Below, piece by piece: positions 50,820 to 63,077 of a stretch of 64,000 nucleotides of DNA. This DNA is from Pegea sp. RAD2-039 (taxonomy: Eukaryota; Chordata; Thaliacea; Salpida; Salpidae): NCBI GenBank assembly GCA_034620365.1, contig JAQGEQ010000071.1, forward strand, positions 434,001-498,000, in the 5' to 3' direction. The notes below the pieces were generated by a model, which had not been told where the DNA came from, made no database searches, and saw only the letters and a list, made by a program, of their open reading frames with translations. The translations under genes and the position numbers were made by a program. Numbering within the stretch: position 1 is the first letter of the stretch; each line of letters begins with the position of its first letter.

Positions 50820-51724
50820 TTTTAAAGTTAAAGTAAAAATAGTTTTAAAAAAAACTTGGTTTTTCAAGTATCTTTTGAAGTACTACAAATTAATTATTTT
50901 AAATTGTCATTATTTCTTATTTATACATTTTTATTTAAAATTTTCTTATAGTATTAACTTAATTCTGTTTGGCATGAATCGTGGAGTAAATTGTACCGTT
51001 TTTGTTACAAAACTTTGTTATAAGCTCGTTGTTAAAAAATGATTCTTTATAGCTTTTATGATTAACTTTTTTAGTTTTGTTACAAATAAAAGTGAATATT
51101 TTTTTTCAAATAGTTTGTTCAGTTATTAAAGAAGTTTTATGATGAAATATTCTAAATGAGTTTAAATGTAAATTTTGAATCTAATAGGAAATCATATAAC
51201 TGAAATAAATACTAAGAAGTCTTTCAAAGAAATGGCTGGCTGTTTTGAAAGAAAAAATTGTTATATTGAATACTAGCGACATTGCTTTCATTCAATGCAC
51301 AGTAGAAAAGATTAGTTTAGAATAGTTGGATTTAGAAATAAAATCTGTAAGAGTTCCCTGCTGAAAGCACCACATATATAACCTTAGGGTGTAGCTTTCT
51401 GGACTTTAGCACTAAAACATAAGTTTACAAATACAAAGAAATATTAAATTTATATTTCTAAATATATTTTTATGCAGTGTTTAAATATTATGATATTAGA
51501 TAATTGCTGGATAAATATTTTATCAATATTTTAAAGTAAATGAAAAGATGATTTTCTTAAAGAAAATCTTCCATTGACATGCTCTGCTTGATGTTTACAT
51601 TGTAAAAATGTTTTACTCTGTATAAAGTTTATGTTGAATTTACAATAATATTTTGACTTTGTTTTAGAAACCGATTTATGTTTTAATTGAAAAAACTCTC
51701 AAACCCCAACATCATCGAAATTCT
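50820..51724. other. Intergenic, GT31 3' flank
   Basis: About 900 bases. An AATAAA near 51085 could end the GT31 transcript. No other feature was recognised; open frames just after the stop are AT-rich chance frames. Confidence 0.5.
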
Positions 51725-52350
51725 ATGTTAACAACAATAGCATTTCTCATCTTACTGTCATTAAGGTCATTTTCATCTCCCATGACTTTAGGAACAGAAA
51801 AACTTGAACGATGTAAATTTACACCATATGTGCTCTTTCCAAGTTATATTTTAATTCTTCGATATAAAGTCTTTAACTTAAAGAAGATATTCTAAAGCTT
51901 GAACCCATTCTAAAATTGTTTATTAGAAAAGCTGCCCTTTTTCTCATTCAAAGACCGTTTCACAAACTTATGAAATCTTTGCAATAAAGAAGACGCAAAC
52001 TATCTTATGTTCTCAGAGGCTTGTAAGTCAAAATTAATCTATTTACAAATTATAACGCCCTCTTGGTTAATAGCTTTTTTAATAAGGCAACCACGGTTTG
52101 GCTTCTTCTTACTGACTCCAATATTTCAGCAAAATCTGTCTTTAAAACTAAGTTGAAAAAATATGGCATGAGTGTTTTGTTGACAAGGATGCATTACTCC
52201 GCGATTTACTTTTTTTGTAGTTCTTCTGTCTGTGCCTTTGCTGTTTTCCGAGTTTTTTACATTAATTATGTTGAACTCTAAGATTTGATACTTCTTTACT
52301 TGTAGTTCTTTACAGTCATATTATGGTGTGTTCGTTTATAGAGCTGTATG
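51725..52350 (+). mobile_element. Decayed LINE, copy B of the same family as 8091-8935
   Basis: Translation in shifting frames gives VIKVIFISHDF, then LKEDILKLEPILKLFIRKA, then NSFFNKATTVWLLLTDSNISAKSVFKTKLKKY. These correspond to VIKDLGVFISQD, LKKDIKSLESLQNSFIR and RFFDRLTKV of copy A, in the same order and orientation. The end near 52330-52350 (GTTCGTTTATAGAGCTGT) resembles copy A's tail. Stops and frame changes show it is dead. Confidence 0.75.
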
Positions 52351-55056
52351 CTTTGTTACCTGGAGCAATGTGCTACATAAGTAAATTAATAAACTGTTAT
52401 TTTAGATCTTTAAAAAATATACTTTATGATAGAGTCTACTAGAATTATTCACTTCTTCTATTGTTAGAATATCACAAATTTTCTTTAAGTCAATTTACTT
52501 ATTTAGTTGTTTCAAAAAATATCTAGTCGCTCACCTAAAATTACATTAATAATAATAATAACAGAAGCTTTCTGTGATTCAAAAGTTCTTCTCCTTTTTC
52601 TACGTTCAGAACTCAAAATGCTTTTATATAAATATTACGAAATACCATGTGTTACATCTTTTACTTTCTTTATTTTTGGCTAAATAGATGTAATTTGTGA
52701 GAATGTGTATTAACGAGAGGTGCTCTTTTCAGGTACCCTCCTTCGCATTTATTGAAATAAATAAATAAAAATCAAATCTTAATTTAAACAGTAAAGTGAC
52801 ATCAAGTAAAAAAATTAATAAAACTCTCAATCATTTAATTGGAGTTATTAGATAAGTTTAGATTATACAACTTGGTTTCTCAGTCAAAGCTTTTAAAAAC
52901 AAGTGAAAAGAAACTAAAGAAAACTATTAGTTTACAAATAAGATAATTGTTCATTTATAAAAAGTAGAACAATTAAAAAAAATTCTCTGAATGAAATTAT
53001 CTACAGAAGTTTTGAGGGTGCTTTATATTTACAGTCACAGTTTTTTACTATTTACTATAATAAATTGAAGCTTACTTTTAGATAAACACTTATTGAAGAA
53101 AACAAACTGGCATTGTACAATAGTTAAAAAGTCTGCTGGAGATATGGATTACATTTTAGCAACGAAAAACGGTTGATTTTTATAATCTGAAAGATTTTAA
53201 AGATGAAAAGTTTGTCTCCTGATAGAATATTAATTAAAATTATGTTATTTTACAATGAATATTAATTATCCTGAATACGGTAATGACTCTGTGAAATTAA
53301 AAGAGAACATTTTGTAGAACCACTTTTATATCATGATTGTGGCAGTCTTTAATACTCAGGAAAATTGAAATAAATGAGTTTCGTCTCTTTAATTCTTTCG
53401 ACACTGTTGTAATCGTTTAGATTTGAATGAAGTGTATTCTTTGTTTTTTCAATAAATATAGGCACCAATTATTGAGACGTTATTTATTTAAATAAACATA
53501 TGAAATTTTTTAGAAAACAATGTTTTACAGTTGTTTCTTTGTGAACAGAAAATCTTTCTCTTTTAAATACTGTCCACCAATTTTCATTTTCAAAAAGTTT
53601 TAACAAACTGATTGATCACATCTTACCAAACTAATTGTTACAGTGTTAATAAGATTGAAAGCTAAACTTCAAAAGAGTCTGATTAATTTGATTTCTTACA
53701 TCTCAAAATATACTATTAGTAGCATTGGTTTCGGCAAACTGATATTTTACTTTCTTGGAAAGCTAGATGACAATAGATTGTAAGAGCTTTGTTGCTTATT
53801 CAGTTCATTCTAAACTTCATCGTTTTTTTCAATACTGTATATATGCTTTTTGTGTAAAATAGTTTGTATTTAGTTAAATACTGTATGAGATAAATAAAGT
53901 ATCATATTATTTTCAATTTTTTTGGCTTCTGACCAAAATTGACTTTAGTTTGTTTCCAATCTTTTCATTTCAAGTAATTTTCATTGTAAAATATTTTACT
54001 ATAAAGTATATTTAGGTGTTTAATTGTTATACTTTTATTAAGACAATTCCCCAAAAAAAGTCATAAAAGTAGCAATAAAATTGAGTTACTAAGAACTTAA
54101 TTAAAACTTTTTTCTAATAATTTGCTTTATATTCTGAGTAATATATAAAATATATATTATGAATTTTGCTACTACTAAATGTTGAACTTTATTTCTATTT
54201 AAAGTAAAGTTTCCTTTTCTGTGCAAATATATTTTCATTTATTGAAAAATAGTTTGAATTAATATACTTAAATCTATGTCAACCTCTAAAGAATAATTTT
54301 ATAAATTATGTTTGTATTTTTATTTATTGTTTATTCTCAACATTAATGAAAGTTAACTATATTTTATTTATATTTATTAGAAGCTCTCTATGTCTTTAAA
54401 AACTAGATTTTTATAAAATATAATTTTATTCTTTTGTCTTTATGTGATTTTTATTTTATTTAAAGTAAATAAGGTATATTATAATATAGATATAGTTCTA
54501 CAGTAATTCGAAAAATACAACTACTAAAATAAAATTTGTTTAATTAATATAAGATTTAGCAATAAAAGGTATTGTTAGCTGTATGTTTTTATTATCTATC
54601 ATTATTGACTATGTATTTTAGTAAATAAACTTTTTTGTTAATATTCTAGTACAAAAATGTTATGATAATATAATAAATAGCATAAAAACATCATTTCAAT
54701 ATTTTTACAGGATAATTGTTTAAACATTTTAACTTTTTTTTGAGTTAGTTTATATAAAAATAATTTATAGAAACTTTTTGTTTTGAGTTTATGTTAGTAA
54801 AAGAATATGATTGTTGATATAATACTTTAAATAAAAGACAAATATGGTAGTTGTATTTTAAGCAATTTGCTAAACATTATTTGTAAAATCATCTTTTACA
54901 TTTTCAACAAACATAGTTAAATTTTATCATCAGTTGTTTAAAAGTATAATTTCTATATTTTTCTGTAACTAAAAATTATAAAATTGAAATATTTTTTGAA
55001 GATCTTTATATCTTGTTAGTTACACTTGTTTATAGGATTACTTGAATTTGTAAATA
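52351..55056. other. Intergenic, very AT-rich
   Basis: About 2.7 kb without coding blocks. A short (TAA)n run near 52546 and a repeated AAATA tract near 52757-52769 may be decayed tails of retroelements. The last kilobase before the CUEDC1-like gene is extremely AT-rich. Confidence 0.5.
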
Positions 55057-55920
55057 ATGACTGAAACTGAAAGAGATGATATGCTGGGATATCGAGTAAA
55101 AACTTTAGAGTATCGACAAGCAATGAGTGATTTTTGTACTATGTTTCCATTAATTGAAGAAAGAGTAATTGAATTTGTATTAAGATCTAATAAAGGTCAT
55201 GTGGAATCAACAATTGATCAACTATTGCAATTGAATGTGGATGAAAAAAGTTCATCTAAAAAAGATGATTTGAATAGAATTTATTATACTTTAAAAGATG
55301 ATAAAAAGTCAAATATTGGGTCTTCAACAACAAAAGACCAGCCTCCTATGTATTCTTCTGTATTTAGCACTTCAGCATATCAAAAATGTGAAACCAGAAA
55401 ATATATGTTAGAAAATAAAAGATGTTTAAAGTATAAGGATTGGAATCCTCCTTTGGTTGGGGTTTTACCTCGAGATTTTCTGCGAGTTGTTGATAAAACT
55501 CAATCAAAAGTTGTTTCTTCTTATGATGAAAAAGTTAAAAGATCTGTTGTAAAAATGTCTCCTTCAAACAATTCTAATTCTTCAAATCATTCAAATTTTG
55601 ATGAAATTTTAGATGAAAATAGAATAGATATGTTGTTAAAAAATGAAGAATTTTTGAATGAATTACAAAGTAATGAGACATTTATGGTAGAAATGATGAA
55701 GATCATGAAAAATAATGAAAAAATAAAATCAAAGAAAAAGTTAGGAGTCTTACCATCAACATCTCAAAAAGCTCTTGAAGAAGTGTCTTTTAAAGAAAAT
55801 CTTAAGTACATGAGTAAATCAGCGAAAACAATTTTGTATGACATAGCAAGAAGATTTACTAAAAGAAAATCTTATAAATCTATTAAGGACACTACTGATC
55901 CTGCATTTTTATATCCATAA
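55057..55920 (+). CDS. CUE-domain protein, CUEDC1-like, intronless
   Basis: A 287-residue protein in one exon. Residues about 14-60 form a CUE domain (EYRQAMSDFCTMFPLIEERV, VESTIDQLLQLN), which binds ubiquitin in other families. The match to CUEDC1 goes beyond the CUE domain: YKDWNPPLVGVLPRDFLRVV, then RIDMLLKNEEFLNELQ, and FKENLKYMSKSAKTILYDIARRF near the C-terminus are in the same order as in vertebrate CUEDC1. The linker is Ser/Asn-rich. It is shorter than human CUEDC1, mainly in the linkers and C-terminus. Absence of introns is unusual beside the intron-rich neighbours. The next gene starts only 320 bp downstream on the same strand. Confidence 0.9.
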   Translation: MTETERDDMLGYRVKTLEYRQAMSDFCTMFPLIEERVIEFVLRSNKGHVESTIDQLLQLNVDEKSSSKKDDLNRIYYTLKDDKKSNIGSSTTKDQPPMYSSVFSTSAYQKCETRKYMLENKRCLKYKDWNPPLVGVLPRDFLRVVDKTQSKVVSSYDEKVKRSVVKMSPSNNSNSSNHSNFDEILDENRIDMLLKNEEFLNELQSNETFMVEMMKIMKNNEKIKSKKKLGVLPSTSQKALEEVSFKENLKYMSKSAKTILYDIARRFTKRKSYKSIKDTTDPAFLYP

Positions 55921-56240
55921 TTATGAATTAACTTTATCAATCTAAAAAAATTGTTCAAAAAGCTCTTGCCAAGCTCGACAATTAAAAGTCTAAAATATCT
56001 TCATTATCTTAAATTATGTGTCAAGTTAAATTATTTGATTGAAACAACAAAGCCTTGCAATTGTTTCAAAAGGGGATAATTATGTATATTGTAAGTTGTA
56101 TAATACTTAGTTTTTATCTATAGTTGTTCATTCAATATGCTAACAAAGATATAAACTTGTTATTAAAGTTTTCCTTTGAAACTTTTTTTCATTTCAACAT
56201 TTTTTGTATTTAAGTAGCATTTCTATAAAATTCTTAAAAT

Positions 56241-57497
56241 ATGGAAAGTAGTATGTTAATGAAAACTGAAGAAAAAGAAATAGTTTGGAATGAAGAAAAT
56301 AAGTTGAAATTTATGATGTGTCTACTTGGTCATAAAGTAGTTGGTTTGTTTTGGTTTTAATCTTTATTTATTCTATTTATCATCAAAATACTAATATTTA
56401 TTTGACTTTCAGGTATAGAGAAACATTTTCACATGGCAATTATTCATGAAGAGTTTAACGAATTAGTGAAACAAGATGTTTGTGTTGATGATTTATGGTT
56501 GCATCTTAAAAGCTTGTATGACTTAAGCTTACTTGTAAGATTGTTTTGATATTTTAAATATAGAAAATATTTTCAAATTTACTTCAATTATTTTGTTAGG
56601 AAGACCATCAACCTAATCCTCCATGGGAAAATAACCGTGAAATTGATTTCAGAATAAATTCAATTAATTCCATCTTACCATCTTCAAAATCGACAACAAC
56701 AGAAGTTCAGGGCGATGGTTAGTTTATTTTCGAACTTTGCGTCTAGGGAAATTGATTTTATATCGTACTCAACCTTAAATTATCGATAAATAAAGAGCAA
56801 TTTTTGAGTTTTCGATTGAAACTCTTTACTCTATTTAAACTAAATGTAGTTTAAGATATTTCGGAAAGTTTTAAATCAATAAAGTTCCTGTAAAAATTAA
56901 TTTTAGTAAACCAAAAGTGTAATTTTGCTAGGTTTAATTTTTATTTGAAATTTTTCTTATAAGCATGAACAGATAATTAACTCTTCTTTAAACTTATTTA
57001 GAATAATTATATTCACGTTATTAGATATTATATTTAATATTCGTAAATATGAAAATACTTAGTTTAAGTAAAACTACACTTATGTTCTAACTTTTTATTC
57101 AAATGTTGATTCATTTTGGATTGAAACCTTTTATTGTTTTCATTTTGATGTTTTTATTTTTATATAAAATGTTTTTACTGAACTTGTTTTTCTTAATATA
57201 ATGTTTGAATATAAGCTTAAAATTTGATGAAAATATATAAATTGATATTTAACTGATTAATAATAAATCAAAATTATTAGAAATAAGTTGCTTGTAAATA
57301 ACTGTATTAACAATTAACCTTTATCTCAAAGTTTTAATATTATTCTAGAATCTAAGTTTATATTCCATTCACTAAATATCATTAAATAAAGCAAAACTTT
57401 CTCAGCCAACAAGAAGAACTCACTCTCGCAGAAGAACAATCGGAAACGTCTCCGAAACTTAACTTCTCATTTGCATATGAACAAGCGTCGAAAATAG
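56241..57497 (+). CDS. MRG/MORF4L-binding protein (EAF7 family), NuA4 acetyltransferase subunit
   Basis: Four exons (56241-56343, 56413-56534, 56600-56717, 57406-57497) join in phase to 144 residues. The EAF7/MRGBP core is clear: IVWNEENKLKFMMCLLGHK, VGIEKHFHMAIIHEEF, then VDDLWLHLKSLYDLSLL, matching the human order VVW..E, LGHKPVG..RHFHM and WDHL..MYD. The C-terminus ends with a basic stretch (NNRKRLR, NKRRK-stop), like the basic end of human MRGBP, which could be a nuclear signal. Human MRGBP is about 200 residues, so this one is shorter between core and tail. MRGBP links MRG15 to the NuA4 histone acetyltransferase. The 688-nt third intron stands out, and the last exon is assigned from phase and basic composition. 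Confidence 0.88.
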
Positions 57498-58919
57498 AGT
57501 CTGCAAATAGAACTTCCTAATAAAAGTTCAATTTTTATATCAGTAAAAATCATTTAGTTTTAATGGTTGAAGGTATTTGATAAGTCAAGTTATCGTCGTT
57601 TAACTGTTCATATTAATTAAGTTGTTCAGCTTTAATTTATTTAGTCTGTGATGAATCTCTTGTTCAATAACTGTTTTCAAACTAATTTATTTTGCAAATT
57701 ATTGCTGCTTGAATATTTTTAATGAAATTATTACTTTTACAGATTATAAAATTTTGACAAAATCGTTGTTTGATTGAACTAAAACTTGAATATTATTTTG
57801 TTCTTCCGTTAGAGAGCACTACTTCTTTAAACGTTTTCTGAAATCAAAATTCTAAATCTAAAGATTTGTGTTTAAAACGTGTTTTTTGAAAACTTATATT
57901 GTCTGCGAAATGTTCTTGAGGTAAATGCTGATTTTATCTCAGTTTTATTTAAAGTTTTTTTGCTTTAACTTCAGTTTAATCGTCGAGGTACAAAATGCAA
58001 GGTGCAAACAATAAAGATGTAAAAAGACAACTTTAGCAAATAATATAAATGAATATTGCAATTAAGATTGCGAAATTTTTCTACTAAAGGCGATAGAGTG
58101 TTAAAAGTAAAGTTAGAAAGCTTATAATGTTGCAGATAAAATTGAAATAAGTTTCTTTTCATTATCAAGTAATCGAGAAAAAGTAATTTAGTAATAGACT
58201 AAAGTAGAAAAAGCTGCTGAATGCCAGGCTAACAACCGTTTTGATTAAAAGTAATGATAATAACTCATTTATTGAGCTTTTTCGATTATAAAAAGCGCTT
58301 CTACACTTTATTCTAAGACTCAGTAAAAGGTTGTTTATCAGGAATATCTTTATCAACAGTCTCATGTTTACTGTTATTGATAATTACTTTTTAGCTCTTG
58401 ATTCACTTAAAGATTTTATCTTATAACTGAAGTAATGTTGTAGACATGATTGATTCACCTTGAAAATAGAAGTTAGCAACAATTAGAAAATGAAATCTAG
58501 GGAAAAATTGAAAAGAGTTTTTGATGATATAAACCAAGACTTTACTGAAAACTTTGAAAATGGTTCTAATTGATTTTTTAAAGACTTTCTTAAGTTTGAC
58601 TGAACTTTTGATTTTAACTATTTTCTTCTTTATTATATATTTTTATGTTATTTTAAATAGTAAGATTAGTTTTATCAGCTATGACAAAATATGTAGAAAT
58701 TGATGATGGATTTGATGATAATAGATTGTAGAAAATATATTAAGTTTATATCAAACTCAAAGTACAAAATTCTAAATAGTTTATATTACATACTGCAGTA
58801 ATAATATAACTAAAGAAGGAAGACAACAAAGTTTCAAACAAAGATTCTATAGACGGAGCTTCGCCGTTACTTAACATAATTTATTAAATTCTACATTAAT
58901 TTTTTGCAGATTTTCCAAA
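57498..58919. other. Intergenic between MRGBP and P450 genes
   Basis: About 1.4 kb, AT-rich. Minus-strand frames of about 65 codons near 57971-58365 have no motif and look like chance. The P450 promoter should be here. Confidence 0.5.
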
Positions 58920-61900
58920 ATGATAAACATAACTACATATCTTTTAGCTTTTATCATTCTTCTAATAGTTTACAATTTTTCTAAAATTTGTAGCTATGTC
59001 AAATATAAACGGCTAATTAGTCATCTTCCTACCGTTGATCAACCTCGCTATCCATTCATCGGACATTTATATCTGTTTCCGAGAGATGTCGAAAAAAATT
59101 TTGAAACTTTTTACAAAATATTCACTTCTCAACAAGTAAAAGGTAAAATGAGTTTATCGTAACCATTTGCTGATAAAACCTATTTACAAACTGCTATATT
59201 TTCTGCTAAATTCTTATTTATCCAAAAACGTTATTTTATATCATTTATTTATATAAATATAGTCAAGTAGAAATTGAAATGTCTAACTTAAGTTTAGCTT
59301 GATAAATCACTAATAACACTTTTGGAACAAGTTATTATTTGCTTGCTGATTTTAAATCTTAAAATCTTCTCATCATTCTTGAAATGATATAAGTAAATTT
59401 TAATCTATTTCTCACAGGGCAAAACATTACCTATTTAAAAATTCTGAATCGAGACACTTTAACTGTATTTGATCCTCAATGCGTCGGACCTATTTTAAGA
59501 AGCTCTAAAAACATTAATAAGCCATCAACATACCATCTTCTTAGCAAATGGCTCGGAAATGGTTTACTCATAGCGCCAGCACAAAAATGGAAACCTACAC
59601 GTCATTTATTAACACCAGCGTTTCATTTTGACATTTTGAAGGGTTTTATGAAAATAAAATGCGACAAAGCAAAGGAAATGGTGAAAAGATGGGAACATCA
59701 TTGTGATCACAATGATGATGTAAACATTGAAGAAAATTTAAGCTTGTGTGCTTTGGATATTATCTGTGAAACAGCAATGGGTGAAAAAATAAATGCTCAA
59801 ACTGATAAAAATGCTTTTTACCCCAAAGCTGTACGCAGGTGAGTGATTGATTGATTTCAAGTTAAAACTGATCGACAGTATCATTCAGAGTAATGTGAAA
59901 ACGTCTTTAGTTTTCAGCATAAACCAGTTTAGTTTAAACGTTTTATTACAAGTGTTGTTAGTTTCATTCATCTTGATTTACAGATTTATTGAAATTGTTA
60001 AAAAGAGAGATTTTAGTTTCTTGCTGCAAAATGAGATAGCATTTAAATTTTCATCACTTAAAAACGATCATGATCATTCTCAATATGTGTTGAATGAATT
60101 CAGCAATCAAATAATTCGAAACCGGATTCATGAAAAAAAGAATGAAATTGAAAAATACAGATGTAGAAAAAAAGCTTTTCTAGATTTACTTCTCGATATT
60201 AAAACTGAGTCTGGTCAAATCCTTTCCTTAAATTCTTTGAAGGGTGAAGTAAATACTTTTATATTTGCTGGACATGATACAACAGCCACTGCTTTGAATT
60301 GGATCTTTTACAACTTAGGATTGCATCAAGATATACAAGTAAATAGTTATAAACATTTTTAAAAAATATAAAAGTATCAGTTTGTTGCTATTTTTAAATA
60401 TACCAAATAAATAGCTTCAAAAAGTTTAAATTATTTTAATTTACTTCAAAATTGTTGCTAAGCTTTTTGGTTTCACTATTTCATGGACTTAACAAGATTT
60501 AGAAACCAGTTTGAATCAGAACAAGCAGATAAAAACTTTTAACTCTATCTTACTGAGTACAATATGTTGGTCAATGTTTTACAAGAGTCTTATAAAAACA
60601 AAATAAAATATACAAAACTAGAATAATTGCTAACTATTTAAGATTTGTTCTAGTTGCTTAATATTTATAGTTGTGAAATTACTGGATTATCGTTAGGATA
60701 ATCTAATATTCCGTTTCCAGCAGTTAATAAAAGCTGTTTATTTTTTCATTACATCTAACACCAAAACGCAGTACTTACTGAAATGTTTTCCTTTTAAACT
60801 GTCTAAATAAAAATTAAGTAAAAAATAATTTATATTTTAAAGACACAAAAATAGCTTATTAAAACTAAAATTGATGATTATCTTTTTCTTAAAACATTTT
60901 AAGCCGTTAAAAGCAACTTCTAGTATGATACCAGCATTTCAAAACACGACATATTTACAGGAAGTAGGTATACATTAGTAAATCAAAAAATTTAACCATT
61001 TAAACATACTTATAAAAAATATATTTATTTAATTAAAGAGGGTTTGATTGGACTTTACAGTTATTAGATATATATACTGATTGTGAGACACAAACGTATA
61101 GAAAACAGCTAACTAGTTATATTGCAAAACTCTTTATAAAAACGCTTTATTTACAACTGTTAGTGATCAAAGTGTTGTCATTAAAATTCATCCTGCTGTA
61201 AAGTACCATTTTGGAAAAAAATTTATCTGTTTTATCTTTATAAAAACTGTTATCTGTGTATTAAATGGTGGAAATGGGTATTGAAGCATTAGGCAATACT
61301 ATGATTTCACATAATGTTCAGTTTATTGAAAATATTATAACTGACTATTTTGATGACTATGAAGTGATTCATAAATGTTTATAATCAATATCTTTATTAT
61401 TTCAACAGAAAAAAGTTTATGATGAAATTATGACTATTGAAGAAAGTGAAACAAATTTGCTGACTTTAGAAGATTTATCAAAACTCGTTTACATGGAGCA
61501 AGTGATCAACGAAACGCTCCGTTGTTATCCACCAGTCACAATGTTCAGTCGACTCATTACTGATCAGTTTATGTGTGATGGATATGAGATACCTGAAGGA
61601 GTTTTAGTTAATATTGATTGTTATTCTATTCATCACAACCCCAAATATTGGCCGAATCCCTTTGATTTTGATCCGGAAAGATTCTCGAAAGAAAATAGTG
61701 TCAACAGGCATCCATTTTCATTTATTCCATTCTCAGCTGGCCCACGCAATTGTATTGGTCAAAAGTTTGCCATGCATGAGATCAAAGTAGTTACTTTCTA
61801 TGTAATAAAAGCTTTTCATCTAACTTCACTTGATACAAAAGAAGATATCACTTTAACAAGTAATATTATTTTGCGTTCAAAAGACCCATTAAATATAAAA

Positions 61901-61921
61901 CTAAAAAAAAGAATCAATTAA
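58920..61921 (+). CDS. Cytochrome P450, CYP4 family (CYP4V-like)
   Basis: Four exons (58920-59142, 59418-59838, 59984-60338, 61409-61921) join in phase to 503 residues, the normal size for a microsomal P450. The N-terminus is a membrane anchor (TTYLLAFIILLIVYNF), followed by a proline-rich hinge and YPFIGHLY. CYP4 marks follow: RHLLTPAFHFDILK, LCALDIICETAMG, the I-helix oxygen-binding FAGHDTTATAL, the ExxR of ETLRCYPP, PERFSKEN, and the haem loop FIPFSAGPRNCIGQKFA with the axial Cys. The family typically hydroxylates fatty acids or related lipids at or near the omega end; the substrate is unknown here. The I-helix has AGHD rather than the EGHD that carries the covalent haem link in many CYP4 enzymes, so that link is probably absent. 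Intron 3 is about 1.07 kb. AATAAA near 61958 is a likely poly(A) signal. Confidence 0.95.
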
Positions 61922-63077
61922 TGTGATGAAGAAATATTTCTATATAAATCACTTTTAATAAAAATTATGTAAATTGTTTTATTTGTAAATAATTGCTACA
62001 ATTATATTATATTATTGCCGACATAAATAAATTCCAATCTTAACACTCTTAACTATACATCAATTTTATTGACTAAATTAGATTCTATCATCTATTTTCC
62101 AATGTTTAAGTGTTAAAAAAGGTATACGATTATGATTAAAGTTTGAAAAATTATTCCATGTACTAATATGCAGGGCTTTTTTATAATTGGTAAAGAAGCA
62201 CAATGTTTATTTGACTGAGGTTTACTTCTTTGTAATATTTACTGTTGATTTGTTTATATTATTCTTCAATGGTGCATTAATTAAAGTTGAAATATCATTG
62301 ACTGTAACATAGTGTAATTTCATTCAAGCAATAAGACAGTAAGACTTAGTCAGTTTTTCTGAAACAATCACCTTAATTTTTTGTTTATAAGTCAATACTA
62401 TGATTTAGATAAAATGCTGAAAAAATAGACATGTTTCTCTATTCAACATTAGACTTTTTTTTTTAAATTGATTGTGTGTACTAAAAAATTGTACACACTT
62501 GTTGATAATTATTTTAATTATAATAATGCAAAAATTATGAATAGCAAATTACTTGAAAAATTAGCTTAAGGTAGTTTTTATAAAGTACAAAAATTATAAT
62601 CGAGAAGTTTGACAAAATTTGAAGATGAACTATAAAGTTTCTCGAAAGGGTCCTTTGAATAACTCTTTTAAAGTTTATAGTCAAAGTTTTCAAAGAATTA
62701 AGTTTTTTATACATATAAGAAAAATATAAACTAATAGCTAAACTAAAACCAAGCAAAAGTATGTTTTTTTACAAAGCTTGGAAAATATTTTTTGGTGTAA
62801 TTCATTTGTCAGGCTACCATAATAAAATTTTAGACAAATTAGGTTCAGTTGTATCGATTTTCTACAATGTTTAGGGTTGAAAATCATGATGCAGATGATC
62901 ACCATTTAATTCTTTGTGACAAAGAACCCATACTCAAAAGCTTTTAACTCAAAATCTAAAAAAATATTAGAAAGTATAATGCTAACCAATATCAAAATAC
63001 CACAAAGAAAAACTTTGATGTGATCGACAAAACTTATCTTTTTCTAGTTATTTTACTACATTTACAACGACATTTTA
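61922..63077. other. Intergenic, AT-rich
   Basis: About 1.15 kb with no coding block. It ends at the LINE remnant. Nothing else was seen. Confidence 0.5.

Noticed and set aside
50752-51042. Plus-strand open frame overlapping the GT31 C-terminus
   Set aside because: Different frame from the enzyme, AT-rich, with no motif.
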